DNA of 64,000 nt from Pseudomonas rhizophila (GCF_003033885.1 NZ_CP024081.1:4230507-4294506), one strand, 5' to 3'; counted from the first letter of the stretch, positions 17,402 through 27,396 are shown. Numbers and translations: made by a program. The notes: generated by a model from the sequence alone, not told the origin.

Positions 17402-19939
17402 TCAGGCGCCATGGTTGATCATCGTCCGAATCTTGTTCGCCAGCAGATCGAGGCTGAAGGGCTTGGCAACCATATCCATGCCCTGCTCGAGAAAGCCCTG
17501 GCGCTCGGTGGCCTTCTGCGCATAACCGGTCATGAACAGCACCTTCAGATCGGGCCGATGCTGGCGGGCGATTTCCGCCAGTTGCCGGCCATTCATGCCT
17601 GGCAGGCCGACATCGGTCACCAGCAAGTCGATGCGCTGGCTGGACTCCAGTAGCCCAAGGGCAGCCTTGGCGTCCTGGGCTTGAAGGGTGGTGTAACCCA
17701 GGGCGTCGAGCAGATCGAGCACCAGCATGCGCACGGCCGGTTCGTCTTCGACCAGCAACACGGTTTCACCGGCGACGGCGGCCGGTGCATCCAGCGCTAC
17801 CGGCGCCGCAGTCTGCTGGACAGACGCGACGTACAGCCGCGGCAGGTACAACTGCACCCGCGTGCCCTGGTCCGGCACACTGTCCAGGCTCAGCAGGCCA
17901 CCCGACTGTTGGGCAAACCCGTAGATCATCGACAAGCCCAAACCGGTGCCCTGGCCGATGGGTTTGGTGGTGAAGAACGGATCAAAGGCCTTGGCCAGCA
18001 CGGATGGGGTCATGCCGCTGCCATTGTCGCTGACGGCAATCATCACGTAGTCACCGGCCTTGACCGGTTCCAGGGCACTGAGGTCATTCCCGTCGAGGTA
18101 GACGTTGGCGGTTTCGATGGTCAATTCGCCACCCTCAGGCATGGCGTCCCGAGCGTTGATCACCAGGTTGAGCAGGGCGTTTTCCAGCTGGCTGGCATCG
18201 GTGCTGACCGGCCACAGTTCATCGGCCAACTGCAGGCGCAGCACGATGTGATCGCCGGTGGTTCGGCTCAGCAAGTCTTCAAGTGAACGCACCAGGTCAT
18301 TGGGGTCCAGCGGTTTGCGGTCCAGCGACTGGCGGCGGGAAAACGCCAGCAGGCGGTGGGTCAGGGCCGCCGCACGATTGGCCGAGGACACGGCCGCTTC
18401 GGTGAAACGACCGATCTCGGCGGTGCGACCGCTGGCAATGTAGCGCTGCATCAGGTCGAGACTGCCGAGAATGCCGGTGAGCATGTTGTTGAAGTCATGG
18501 GCAATGCCGCCAGTGAGTTGGCCCACGGCCTCCATTTTCTGGGCGTGTCGCAGCGCCTCCTCGGCACGTTCGCGTTCGAACATCTCGTTTTGCAGGCGGT
18601 GGTTGGCTTCGGCCAGTTGCTGGGTGCGGGCGATGACGCGTTCTTCGAGCGTCTCGTTGAGGTTGCGCAGGGCCTCTTCGGTTTTCTTGCGCTCGGTCTC
18701 GTCGATCACAAAGATGTAGAAACCGTTCACCGCACCATCGGCCCCACGGCGCGGCAGGTAGTTGATCAAGGCATGGCGGGGACGGCCGTCGCGGTGATCC
18801 GATTGCACGGTGAAACTGCACGGCTTGCCTGCCAGGGCGTCGGCGATCTGCTCGGCGCGGGCGGCGTAGGCTGAATCGCCAAGCACTTCGCGAATGGTCT
18901 TGCCATACAGCTCTTGGGGCGTCAGGCCATACCAATCCAGATAGGCGCTGTTGTTGAGGCGAAAACGTTCTTCCCGGTCCACATAGCTGATAAGGATCGG
19001 CATGGCGTTGATGATCAGTTGCAGTTCGGTCTGGCTCTGACGCAGGGCCTGCTCGGTACGCTTGCGATCGGTCAGGTCCAGGGCCGCGCCGAGAAAGCGT
19101 TTGGGCCGGCCATGGCGATCCTTGTAGCAACGACCGCGCACGAACACCCAGCGCAGTTCGCCGTCAGGCCGCAGGAGACGGTACTCCTCGGCGTATTCAG
19201 TGCTGTGGGTGATGCAATGCTTGATGCTGCGGGTGACCATGGCCCGGTCTTGGGGATGCACGCCTTCAAGGTAAGCGCTGATGGGCAACTGGCGCGACAG
19301 GTTCGGGTCGACGCCATGCAGCACCGCGAAGTGCTCGTCGGCAACAAAGCGGTCTTCGCTGATGTCCCAATCCCAGGTGCCTAGCGTATCGGCAGCGGCC
19401 AGGGCCAGTTGCAGGCGTTCCTCGCTTTCCTGCTGGGCCTTGAGGCTGGCTTCTGAGCGTCGCTCGAACTCCAGGGCCAGGCGTCGTCGTTCACCGGTCT
19501 CGATGGCTGTGACCAGAATACCGGCCACGGCGCCGTCTTCATCGCGCACGGGGCTGTAGGTCAGGTCCAGCCAGACATCGCAGAGGCGACCGGCGAAGGG
19601 CACTCGCCATTGCTGATCGCGACAGGTGTGCCCGTGGCCTTGCAACACGCGGTGATAAATCGGCCCGCTCAGGTCTTTGAGTTCGGGCCATGCTGAATGG
19701 GTCGGCTGGCCGAACGCCTGGGGGTGTTTGTCGCCCGTCAGGCGGGTAAAGGCGTCGTTGTAGAAATGAATCAGCTGTGGCCCCCACAGCAGGGACATCG
19801 GCAGCGGCGAGTGGAGCACGATGTCCAGGGCGGTACGCAGGCTCTGGGGCCAGGTTTGGGCAGTGCCCAGCGGGCTGTTGGCCCAGTCACGTCGGGCGAA
19901 CAGGCTTTGTATGTCAATGCCGGTGGGTGTTGCGTTCAT
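17402..19939 (-). CDS. Hybrid sensor histidine kinase with three PAS domains and a receiver
   Basis: An 845-residue soluble kinase. N-terminal PAS-like domain (about 30-160), PAS with PAC (about 185-300), third PAS (about 305-425), coiled coil, HisKA with the phospho-acceptor His in [11 protein letters not shown] (about 485), HATPase, then a C-terminal receiver with [12 protein letters not shown] carrying the phospho-Asp. No transmembrane segment is visible. The IAHDFNNML sequence places it in the HisKA group whose hybrid members often lack a partner regulator gene. No response regulator is adjacent. The GTG at 19942 is an alternative start one codon upstream. Confidence 0.9.
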   Translation of the reverse strand: MNATPTGIDIQSLFARRDWANSPLGTAQTWPQSLRTALDIVLHSPLPMSLLWGPQLIHFYNDAFTRLTGDKHPQAFGQPTHSAWPELKDLSGPIYHRVLQGHGHTCRDQQWRVPFAGRLCDVWLDLTYSPVRDEDGAVAGILVTAIETGERRRLALEFERRSEASLKAQQESEERLQLALAAADTLGTWDWDISEDRFVADEHFAVLHGVDPNLSRQLPISAYLEGVHPQDRAMVTRSIKHCITHSTEYAEEYRLLRPDGELRWVFVRGRCYKDRHGRPKRFLGAALDLTDRKRTEQALRQSQTELQLIINAMPILISYVDREERFRLNNSAYLDWYGLTPQELYGKTIREVLGDSAYAARAEQIADALAGKPCSFTVQSDHRDGRPRHALINYLPRRGADGAVNGFYIFVIDETERKKTEEALRNLNETLEERVIARTQQLAEANHRLQNEMFERERAEEALRHAQKMEAVGQLTGGIAHDFNNMLTGILGSLDLMQRYIASGRTAEIGRFTEAAVSSANRAAALTHRLLAFSRRQSLDRKPLDPNDLVRSLEDLLSRTTGDHIVLRLQLADELWPVSTDASQLENALLNLVINARDAMPEGGELTIETANVYLDGNDLSALEPVKAGDYVMIAVSDNGSGMTPSVLAKAFDPFFTTKPIGQGTGLGLSMIYGFAQQSGGLLSLDSVPDQGTRVQLYLPRLYVASVQQTAAPVALDAPAAVAGETVLLVEDEPAVRMLVLDLLDALGYTTLQAQDAKAALGLLESSQRIDLLVTDVGLPGMNGRQLAEIARQHRPDLKVLFMTGYAQKATERQGFLEQGMDMVAKPFSLDLLANKIRTMINHGA

Positions 19940-20073
19940 CACGCAAACCCTGCAAATCGTGTCGCAGCCACGGTGTCTACTATCCTCTGAAGAAGGTAAG
20001 CGCGGGTTGGTCTGAAAAGTTTGCTCATCGGGTCAGCTTGTTTCATTGAAGTCTCGCGGAAGTCAATCAGGCC

Positions 20074-21192
20074 ATGGAAATCGATCCCTTGTTACGCATC
20101 CTGGCGAGCCAGGATGGCTCCGACCTCTATATGTCCACCGGTGCGCCGCCGTGCGCGCGTTTCGAGGGGGTGCTCAAACCCTTGAGCAACCAGCCCTTCA
20201 AGGTGGGCGACATCGCCGGGCTCGCCGAGTCTTTGATGGACGCCGAACAGCGGCTTGAGTTCGATCGAGAACTGGAAATGAACCTGGCTATCTCCCTGGC
20301 TGGGGTCGGGCGGTTTCGCGTCAATATCTTCAAGCAGCGCAATGACGTGTCCATGGTGATCCGCAACGTCAAGCTCGACATCCCTCGGTTCGAGGACCTG
20401 AAACTGCCAAATGTGTTGCTGGACACCATCATGCAGAAACAGGGGCTGATGCTGTTCGTCGGCGCGACAGGGTCGGGCAAGTCGACTTCCCTGGCGGCGC
20501 TGATCGATTACCGTAATCGCAACAGCAGCGGCCATATCATCACCATTGAAGATCCGGTGGAGTATATCCATCGACACAAGAAATCGATCATCAATCAACG
20601 GGAAGTCGGTGTCGACACCCGCAGCTTTCATGCCGCCCTGAAGAACACCTTGCGCCAGGCACCAGACGTGGTACTGATCGGCGAAATTCGTGATCGCGAA
20701 ACCATGGAACATGCCCTGGCCTTCGCCGACACCGGGCACCTTGTGATCTCCACCCTGCATGCTCACAATGCCAACCAGGCGCTGGACCGGGTGATCAATT
20801 TCTTCCCGGAAGAACGCCGGCCGCAGCTGCTCAATGATCTGGGCAACAACCTCAAGGCGTTCGTGTCGCAACGCCTGGTGCGCACTCGCACCGGCCAGCG
20901 CCGGGCCGCGGTGGAGGTCATGCTGGGCTCGCCCACGGTGGCCGACCTGATCCGCCGCAATGAGTTCGGCGGGCTCAAGGGCATCATGGAAAAGTCAGAA
21001 GAACTCGGGATGCAAACCTTCGATCACGCCCTGTACAACCTGGTGGTGGAGGGTGCTATCGATGAGGAGGAAGCCCTGAAAAACGCCGATTCGGCGAACA
21101 ACCTGCGGTTGCGCCTGAAGTTGCATGCCGAGTCGGGGGCAGCGGTGCCCCCGGCCGATCCGGCGGCGGGGGAGTGGGGGTTGATGGATTGA
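20074..21192 (+). CDS. PilT/PilU-family twitching ATPase (PilU-like paralogue)
   Basis: A 372-residue secretion/retraction ATPase. Walker A GATGSGKST is near residue 129, the Asp box IEDPVEYIH near 161, Walker B DVVLIGEIRDRETM near 199 and the His box STLHAHNANQAL near 228. It resembles PilU more than PilT because of its C-terminal tail (DSANNLRLRLKL). It is not near pilT, pilU or other pil genes here, so it is probably an extra paralogue. It is divergent from the hybrid kinase gene. Confidence 0.85.
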   Translation: MEIDPLLRILASQDGSDLYMSTGAPPCARFEGVLKPLSNQPFKVGDIAGLAESLMDAEQRLEFDRELEMNLAISLAGVGRFRVNIFKQRNDVSMVIRNVKLDIPRFEDLKLPNVLLDTIMQKQGLMLFVGATGSGKSTSLAALIDYRNRNSSGHIITIEDPVEYIHRHKKSIINQREVGVDTRSFHAALKNTLRQAPDVVLIGEIRDRETMEHALAFADTGHLVISTLHAHNANQALDRVINFFPEERRPQLLNDLGNNLKAFVSQRLVRTRTGQRRAAVEVMLGSPTVADLIRRNEFGGLKGIMEKSEELGMQTFDHALYNLVVEGAIDEEEALKNADSANNLRLRLKLHAESGAAVPPADPAAGEWGLMD

Positions 21193-21220
21193 TGGTTCTA
21201 CAGGCATACCGCGTTGTCGT

Positions 21221-21316
21221 TCATCGCGAGCAGGCTCGCTCCCACAGGGAATCGATGGTGATTGCCAATCCTGTGTTCACCACCGACCAATGTGGGAGCG
21301 AGCCCGCTCGCGATGA
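21221..21316. repeat. REP pair (REPIN)
   Basis: Inverted REP copies at 21221-21246 and 21291-21316 between the convergent PilU-like and acetoacetyl-CoA synthetase genes. Confidence 0.9.
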
Positions 21317-21343
21317 GGCCAGATGGCCCATACGGCTTTAACC

Positions 21344-23299
21344 TCAGGTGGTCAGTTCCAGCCGATCCCTGAACTGCTCCAGCGCCTCGGGATTGGCCAG
21401 GGCATCGGTGTTTTTCACCACCTGCCCATGCACCACGTTGCGCACCGCCAGTTCCACCACCTTGCCGCTGATGGTCCGCGGGATGTCGCTGACTGCCAGG
21501 ATCTTCGCCGGCACATGACGCGGTGTGGTATTGGCGCGGATCACCTGGCGGATCTGTTGCTCCAGGGCCTCATCCAGGGTCACGCCGTCGCGCAGGCGCA
21601 CAAACAGTACCACGCGCACATCACCCTGCCATTGCTGGCCGATAGCAACGCTGTCCAGCACCTGCTCGACCTTTTCCACCTGCCGATAGATTTCCGCCGT
21701 GCCGATGCGCACGCCACCGGGGTTGAGCACTGCATCCGAACGCCCGTGGATCAAGAAACCGCCGTGAGGCAGTTCCTCGGCGTAGTCCCCCTGGGCCCAC
21801 ACACCGGGGAACTGGCTGAAGTAGGAGGCCCTTAGCTTTTCCTGCTGCGGATCATTCCACAGGCCAATGGGCATGGCCGGGAAGTGCCGGGTGCAGACCA
21901 GTTCACCTTTCTCACCGATGACCGCCTGGCCTGCCTCGTTCCAGACCTGCACCGCCATGCCCAGACTCTTGCCCTGCATCTCGCCACGGCGAACGGCGGA
22001 CAACGGATTGCCATTGACGAAGCACGACACAATGTCGGTGCCACCGGACATCGAGGCCAGGCACACCTGGGTCTTGAAGTCGCGATACACGTAGTCGTAG
22101 CTATGGGGCGCCAGGGCCGAGCCGGTGGACAGGATGGTTTTCAGGCTGCCCAGGTCATGGGTCTGTCGCGGTTTCAAACCCTGGCTTTCCAGGGCCGCCA
22201 GGTATTTGGGGCTGGTGCCGAATACGCTGATGCGCTGCTGGTCGATCAGGTCCAGCAGGCGCTTGGGGCCAGGGTGAAAGGGCGAGCCGTCGTAGAGCAC
22301 CACCGCACTGCCGACGGCGAGGGCCGACACCAGCCAGTTCCACATCATCCAGCCACACGTGGTGTAGTAGAACAGGCGATCTTCGGGGCCAAGGTCTACA
22401 TGCAGGCCATGTTCCTTGAGGTGTTGCAGCAATACGCCGCCGGTGCTGTGGACGATGCACTTCGGCACGCCGGTGGTGCCACTGGAATAGAGGATGTACA
22501 GCGGATGATCGAACGGCACGTCAACGAACGCCGGTTCGCCGCCACAGCGGTAGAAGTCGCTCCACAACGCGACGCTGGCCGTTGTCTTGAAGTCTTCGGC
22601 GCGGGCGTCAGGGCATGCGTAGGGCAGGATGATCAATTGCTGCAGCGAAGGCAGGCGCTCGAGGATTTCGTTGACCTTGGCTCGCTGGTCGATGACCTTG
22701 CCGGCGTAGCGGTAACCGGCGCAGGTAATCAGCACCTTGGGCTCGATCTGGCCGAACCGGTCGATGACCCCGTGGGTGCCGAAGTCAGGCGAGGAGCACG
22801 ACCAGATCGCCCCCAGGCTGGTGGTGGCGAGCATGCCCGCCAGGGTCTGCCAGGTGTTGGGCATGCACGCGGCTACCCGGTCGCCCTTGCTCACACCTGC
22901 CGCTTGCAGGCTTTTTTGCAGGCCAGCGACGTGGGCGGCAAGTTCGGCCCAGGTCAGTTGTTCTTGCCCGCCACTTTCGTCGAGGGCAACCACGGCCACG
23001 GCGTCATCGCGCCGGCGCAGCAGGTGTTCGGCAAAATTCAGTGTCGCCCCGGGAAACCACCGGGCGCTGGGCATTTGCTCACCTTCGACCAGCACATCGC
23101 TGGGCGCCTGGTGAAAACGGATCTCGAAGAAGTCGACGATGGCCTGCCAGAAGGCTTCACGCTGGTCGATGCTCCAGGCGTGCAGCGCCGGATAATCGCT
23201 CAGTTGCAGCTGATGCCGTTCGTTGATGAACCGGCGAAAGGCGTCCATGCGTGACTGGGCGATGCGATCGGGGGTGGGTTGCCAGAGGATGTCGGACAT
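21344..23299 (-). CDS. Acetoacetyl-CoA synthetase
   Basis: A 651-residue AMP-forming ligase of the acetoacetate-CoA ligase family. The AMP-binding motif YSSGTTGVPKC is near residue 270, and the C-terminal lysine is in PRTISGKVVELAVRN near 608. The N-terminal LWQPTPDRIAQSRMDAF is diagnostic for acetoacetyl-CoA rather than acetyl-CoA synthetases. It activates acetoacetate made by the hydroxybutyrate dehydrogenase encoded next upstream, giving acetoacetyl-CoA for thiolysis. 'gagg' precedes the ATG. Confidence 0.93.
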   Translation of the reverse strand: MSDILWQPTPDRIAQSRMDAFRRFINERHQLQLSDYPALHAWSIDQREAFWQAIVDFFEIRFHQAPSDVLVEGEQMPSARWFPGATLNFAEHLLRRRDDAVAVVALDESGGQEQLTWAELAAHVAGLQKSLQAAGVSKGDRVAACMPNTWQTLAGMLATTSLGAIWSCSSPDFGTHGVIDRFGQIEPKVLITCAGYRYAGKVIDQRAKVNEILERLPSLQQLIILPYACPDARAEDFKTTASVALWSDFYRCGGEPAFVDVPFDHPLYILYSSGTTGVPKCIVHSTGGVLLQHLKEHGLHVDLGPEDRLFYYTTCGWMMWNWLVSALAVGSAVVLYDGSPFHPGPKRLLDLIDQQRISVFGTSPKYLAALESQGLKPRQTHDLGSLKTILSTGSALAPHSYDYVYRDFKTQVCLASMSGGTDIVSCFVNGNPLSAVRRGEMQGKSLGMAVQVWNEAGQAVIGEKGELVCTRHFPAMPIGLWNDPQQEKLRASYFSQFPGVWAQGDYAEELPHGGFLIHGRSDAVLNPGGVRIGTAEIYRQVEKVEQVLDSVAIGQQWQGDVRVVLFVRLRDGVTLDEALEQQIRQVIRANTTPRHVPAKILAVSDIPRTISGKVVELAVRNVVHGQVVKNTDALANPEALEQFRDRLELTT

Positions 23300-23349
23300 G
23301 GGGTGCCTCTTTTTCTTTTATGTACACACAAACTATAGAGCGACCCAAT

Positions 23350-23488
23350 CTTGTGGCGAGGGGATTTATCCCCGACTTGTGGGAGCAAGGCTTGCCCGCG
23401 ATGAACGAAAACGCGGTTTAGCTGTTAAACCGCGGTGCGGCCATCGCGGGCAAGCCTTGCTCCCACAGATAAATCCCCTCGCCACAAG
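23350..23488. repeat. Composite three-tier nested palindrome
   Basis: Three perfect inverted-repeat tiers share one centre. Outer arms of 20 bp (23350-23369 / 23469-23488) belong to the repeat family at 5331-5433. Middle arms of 24 bp (23379-23402 / 23443-23466) are the caaggcttgcc REP subtype. The innermost 9-bp stem cgcggttta / taaaccgcg (23412-23420 / 23426-23434) has a 5-base loop. It lies between hbdH and the acetoacetyl-CoA synthetase gene, both leftward, and would separate their mRNAs or stabilise the upstream one. Confidence 0.9.
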
Positions 23489-23502
23489 GGATCGCAAGAA
23501 AT

Positions 23503-24279
23503 TTACTGAGCCAGCCACCCACCATCAATATTCCACGCCGCGCCACGTACCTGGCTACCGGCTTCGCTGCACAGAAACAGCACCAGTTCCCCCAGTTGCG
23601 GCGGGGTGACGAATTCCAGGGAAGGCTGTTTTTCGGCCAGCAGGTCATGCTGTGCCTGTTGCGGGTCGATGCCCGTGGCAATGCGGTCGTCGATCTGTTT
23701 CTGCACCAGCGGTGTCAGCACCCAGCCAGGGCAGATGGCGTTGCACGTCACGTTACTGCTGGCGGTTTCCAGGCCGACCACTTTGGTCAGACCGATCACC
23801 CCGTGTTTGGCCGCGACGTAGGCGGCCTTGCCCACCGAGCCGACCTGGCCGTGCACCGAGGCAATGTTGATGATCCGCCCCCAGCCCTTGGCGCGCATGC
23901 CCGGCAGGCTCAAGCGCGTGGCATGGAACACCGAGGACAGGTTGATGGCGATGATCGAGTCCCAGCGCTCCACCGGAAAATCTTCCACGGCGGCCACATG
24001 CTGGATACCGGCGTTGTTCACCAGAATGTCCACGCCGCCGAACTCCCGTTCGGCGTAAGCGAGCATGTCGGCGATCTGCGCCGGATCACTGACATCGGCC
24101 GGATGATGGCCGACCTTGCCGCCGAACTGTTTCACCTCGGCGATCACCGTCGAGGCATCGCCGAAGCCGTTGAGGATCAGGTTGGCGCCGGCCTTGGCGA
24201 GGCTCAGGGCGATGCCCAGGCCGATGCCGCTGGTAGAGCCGGTGACCAGGGCGGTCTTGCCCGAAAGAGGGGTTGTCAT
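23503..24279 (-). CDS. hbdH: 3-hydroxybutyrate dehydrogenase
   Basis: A 258-residue short-chain dehydrogenase: NAD site TGSTSGIG at about 12-19, NNAG near 90, catalytic Ser region IINIASVHG near 140 and YVAAK near 155-159. The length and the C-terminal GAAWNIDGGWLAQ match bacterial D-3-hydroxybutyrate dehydrogenases. It oxidises 3-hydroxybutyrate to acetoacetate. It starts 8 bases after the permease stop codon, so the two form an operon behind the sigma-54 promoter. The ATG at 24279 fits the family N-terminus. Confidence 0.93.
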   Translation of the reverse strand: MTTPLSGKTALVTGSTSGIGLGIALSLAKAGANLILNGFGDASTVIAEVKQFGGKVGHHPADVSDPAQIADMLAYAEREFGGVDILVNNAGIQHVAAVEDFPVERWDSIIAINLSSVFHATRLSLPGMRAKGWGRIINIASVHGQVGSVGKAAYVAAKHGVIGLTKVVGLETASSNVTCNAICPGWVLTPLVQKQIDDRIATGIDPQQAQHDLLAEKQPSLEFVTPPQLGELVLFLCSEAGSQVRGAAWNIDGGWLAQ

Positions 24280-24287
24280 GGGGAGCC

Positions 24288-25679
24288 TCACACAATGCCA
24301 GTGGCGTAGAACACAGCGATCACGAAGAACACCGCGAGGGTCTTGATCAGCGTAATGCAGAAAATGTCTTTGTAGGCTTCACGGTGGGTCAGACCGGTCA
24401 CCGCCAGCAGGGTGATCACCGCGCCGTTGTGGGGCAGGGTGTCCATGCCGCCGCTGGCCATGGACGCGACCCGGTGCAGCACTTCCAGAGGAATGTTGGC
24501 GGCGTTGGCGGCGCTGATGAACGTTTCGGACATCGCCGCCAGGGCGATGCTCATGCCGCCCGAGGCTGAACCGGTGATGCCCGCCAGCAGCGTCACGGTC
24601 ACGGCTTCATTGACCAGTGGATTGGGGATGTTTTTGAGCCAGTCGGCCAGCACCAGAAAACCCGGCAAGGACGCGATGACTGCGCCAAAACCGTATTCCG
24701 AAGCGGTGTTCATTGCCGCCAGCAGCGCACCGCCCACCGCGCTCTTGCTGCCTTCGGCCAGCTTGCTGCGAATGGTGCTGAAGGCGAACAGCAGCACCAG
24801 GACAATGCCCACCAGCAACGCGGCCTGCACGGCCCAGATCGCGGTGAGCTTGGCGATGTCGCTGGTCACTGGTGTGGTCATGCCCGGCAGCGCCAGGCTG
24901 TGGGTCTTGCCATACCACTGCGGAATCCACTGGGTGAACAGCAGGTTCATGATCCCGACCGCCAACAGCGGCGAAATGGCGAGCCAGGGATTGGGCAGTT
25001 TGATGTCTTCGGCAGTCTCCGGCTCGTTGCGCAGTTCGGTGCCGTAGCCTTCGCCTAGGCGCTGGGCCTTGTTGCGCTGGCGTTGCAGGAACAGCATGCC
25101 GAAGCTGAACACGAAGATCGTGCCGATCACACCCAGCCAGGGCGCGGCCCAGGCGGTGGTGTTGAAGAAGGTGCTGGGGATGATGTTCTGGATCTGCGGC
25201 GTGCCGGGCAGAGCGTCCATGGTGAACGAGAACGCGCCAAGGGCAATGGTGGCTGGGATCAGCCGCTTGGGAATATTGCTCTGGCGGAACATCTCGGCGG
25301 CGAACGGATACACCGCGAACACCACGACGAACAGCGACACGCCGCCATAGGTCAGCAAGGCGCAGACCAGCACGATCACCAACATGGCCTGGCGCGTGCC
25401 CAGCAGGCGAATCGCCGCCGCGACGATAGAGCGGGAGAAACCCGACAGCTCGATCAGTTTGCCGAACACCGCGCCGAGCAGGAACACCGGGAAATACAGT
25501 TTGATGAAGCCGACCATCTTCTCCATGAACACCCCGGTGAAAGCAGGCGCGACGGCGGAAGGGTCAGTGAGCAGGACGGCGCCGAGGGCGGCGATGGGGG
25601 CAAAAAGGATAACGCTGTAGCCACGGTAGGCGGCCACCATCAGCAGCGTGAGGGCTGCCAAGGCAATGATCACACTCAT
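24288..25679 (-). CDS. GntP-family permease, probable 3-hydroxybutyrate transporter
   Basis: A 463-residue membrane protein with about 12 hydrophobic segments and the GntP-family signatures GSASGGMSIALAAM and ASGGMDTLPHNGAV near the C-terminus. The order permease - hydroxybutyrate dehydrogenase - acetoacetyl-CoA synthetase, with a divergent-side sigma-54 activator, matches the P. aeruginosa hydroxybutyrate locus (PA2003-PA2005 region). That makes 3-hydroxybutyrate the likely substrate. Confidence 0.9.
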   Translation of the reverse strand: MSVIIALAALTLLMVAAYRGYSVILFAPIAALGAVLLTDPSAVAPAFTGVFMEKMVGFIKLYFPVFLLGAVFGKLIELSGFSRSIVAAAIRLLGTRQAMLVIVLVCALLTYGGVSLFVVVFAVYPFAAEMFRQSNIPKRLIPATIALGAFSFTMDALPGTPQIQNIIPSTFFNTTAWAAPWLGVIGTIFVFSFGMLFLQRQRNKAQRLGEGYGTELRNEPETAEDIKLPNPWLAISPLLAVGIMNLLFTQWIPQWYGKTHSLALPGMTTPVTSDIAKLTAIWAVQAALLVGIVLVLLFAFSTIRSKLAEGSKSAVGGALLAAMNTASEYGFGAVIASLPGFLVLADWLKNIPNPLVNEAVTVTLLAGITGSASGGMSIALAAMSETFISAANAANIPLEVLHRVASMASGGMDTLPHNGAVITLLAVTGLTHREAYKDIFCITLIKTLAVFFVIAVFYATGIV

Positions 25680-25730
25680 GGTGTGTCTCCTGGATTGTTA
25701 TTTTTGTGGTGAAGCGGTGGGGAGGGCTTT

Positions 25731-25747
25731 AGCGAGATTTGTGCCAG
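25731..25747 (-). promoter_or_regulatory. Sigma-54 (-24/-12) promoter of the hydroxybutyrate operon
   Basis: On the minus strand the site reads CTGGCACAAATCTCGCT, matching the consensus YTGGCAC-N5-TTGCW at all but one position, with correct GG-to-GC spacing. Its -12 element is about 50 bases before the permease start. The sigma-54 activator encoded at 25981-27396 is the obvious regulator. Confidence 0.85.
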
Positions 25748-25846
25748 GTATGTAATTTATTGAAATATAAGGAAATTATTGATTTTTGTGGAAGTGGTTC
25801 GAGGGTTTTGTCTCTGTTTTGAGATTTTCAGGGGCTGTGCTGGCCT

Positions 25847-25931
25847 CATCGCGAGCAGGCTCGCTCCCACAGGTTGACCGAGTTCGTCAGGAAAGTACGG
25901 TCCACTGTGGGAGCGAGCCTGCTCGCGATGA
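25847..25931. repeat. REP pair (REPIN)
   Basis: Inverted REP copies at 25847-25871 and 25906-25931 between the activator gene and the sigma-54 promoter of the permease operon. Confidence 0.9.
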
Positions 25932-25980
25932 GCGCGAAGCGCTCAAAAGGAGCTGTCTATATCTAGAGATATGAGTCTCT

Positions 25981-27396
25981 TTATTGAGACTCGGCAATCC
26001 CCAGCGCCACCATTTTCTTATACAAGGTCGACCTCCCCAGCCCCAACCGCTCAGCCGCTTCAACTACCTTGCCGCCGCATTGCGCGAGGGTGGTTTCGAT
26101 CAAGTGGCGGTCGAATCGTGCCCGGGCCTGGCTGAAGGTTTCTTGCGGCAGCGGCTCCTGATGTGGATTCAACGCACGGGTGACCGGCGTGAAAGTCCCA
26201 ATGGCCGCTCGAATATCGGCGGCAGTGAGCAGCAGGTCGTCGCTGAGCAGCGCGGTTCGTTCCAGCACATTGCGCAACTCCCGGATGTTGCCCGGCCAGG
26301 CGTGTTGCCCCAGCAGGTCGAGTGCGTCGTGGTTCAGTTCGTGCTGGCTGCGCAGTTCTTCGAGGATCGCCTCGCTCAGGGCCGGTAAATCATCCAGGCG
26401 TTCGCGCAGCGGCGGGACCTGGATCGGCAACACATTGAGGCGGTAATACAGGTCGGCGCGAAATTCTCCGCGTTTGATCGCCGCTTCCAGATCCATGGAG
26501 GTGGCAGCGATGATCCGCACGTCGCTTTGCAGCACCTCGTTGGAGCCCACGGGTTCGTATTCTTTTTCCTGCAAGACCCGCAGCAGTTTGCTTTGCAGCG
26601 GCAGTGGCATGTCGCCAATTTCGTCCAGGAACAGTGTGCCGCCCTGGGCGATCTGCAGCTTGCCGGCGCGGCCTTTGCGGTCGGCGCCGGTGAAGGCGCC
26701 CGGGGCGGTGCCGAAAAACTCGGCTTCCAGCAGGGCCTCCGGGATCGCCGCGCTGTTGATGCTGACGAACGCCTTGTGCGCCCTCGGCGAAGCACCATGG
26801 ATCGCTTGGGCCAGCAGTTCCTTGCCGGTCCCGGTTTCGCCGAGCAACAGCACCGGCGAATCGGCGCTGGCGCTGCGCCGGGCACGACGCTTGACCTCCA
26901 GGCTGGCGCTGCTGGTGCCGATGAAGTGGGCGAAGTTGTACCGAGTCTGCCGTGCCCGCAACAGCGAGCGGGTGGAGGCCAGTTCCTCCTGCATGCTCAG
27001 GTAGCGCTTGAGCATCGGCGACAGGCTGCGCAATTCATCGAACAGGGCAAAACCGATGGCGCCGATCACCGCGCCCGCGCTGTCGTGGATCGGCAGGCGC
27101 ATCACCACCAGCGGCTCCTTGGGCGTGTCCTGCATGTCCAACAGAATCGGTCGGCCAGTACGTACCACTTCGCGCAGCAGGCTGCTGGGGATCACGCTCT
27201 CGCACGCCCGGCCGATGGCTTCTTGCGCTGAGTTCAGGCCGAAGCGCCGGGCGTAGCGTTCGTTCATCCAGACGATGTTCGCGTCACGGTCGACAATCAC
27301 CGTGCCTTCGCTGGACTGTTCGATGATCTCGAACAACGAACGGATCGCCAGCGTGCGCACGCGCTTGTAATCCTTGAGGCTTTCGGTGGGGTTCAT
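25981..27396 (-). CDS. Sigma-54-dependent activator of hydroxybutyrate use (HbcR-like)
   Basis: A 471-residue enhancer-binding protein: N-terminal PAS domain (about 20-120), AAA+ domain with Walker A GETGTGKE near 183, GAFTGA loop intact near 235, Walker B GGTLFLDEIGDMP near 250, and a C-terminal Fis-type helix-turn-helix (VVEAAERLGLGRSTLYKKM). The GAFTGA motif means it can contact sigma-54. No receiver domain, so it senses a ligand directly, probably through the PAS domain. Start ATG at 27396; the frame is open to 27528 without a plausible site. It is cotranscribed with nothing and drives the promoter at 25731-25747. Confidence 0.9.
   Translation of the reverse strand: MNPTESLKDYKRVRTLAIRSLFEIIEQSSEGTVIVDRDANIVWMNERYARRFGLNSAQEAIGRACESVIPSSLLREVVRTGRPILLDMQDTPKEPLVVMRLPIHDSAGAVIGAIGFALFDELRSLSPMLKRYLSMQEELASTRSLLRARQTRYNFAHFIGTSSASLEVKRRARRSASADSPVLLLGETGTGKELLAQAIHGASPRAHKAFVSINSAAIPEALLEAEFFGTAPGAFTGADRKGRAGKLQIAQGGTLFLDEIGDMPLPLQSKLLRVLQEKEYEPVGSNEVLQSDVRIIAATSMDLEAAIKRGEFRADLYYRLNVLPIQVPPLRERLDDLPALSEAILEELRSQHELNHDALDLLGQHAWPGNIRELRNVLERTALLSDDLLLTAADIRAAIGTFTPVTRALNPHQEPLPQETFSQARARFDRHLIETTLAQCGGKVVEAAERLGLGRSTLYKKMVALGIAESQ

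Noticed and set aside
21884..23254. Open frame of 456 codons opposite acetoacetyl-CoA synthetase
   Set aside because: Shadow of a certain gene; no motif, no ribosome site.
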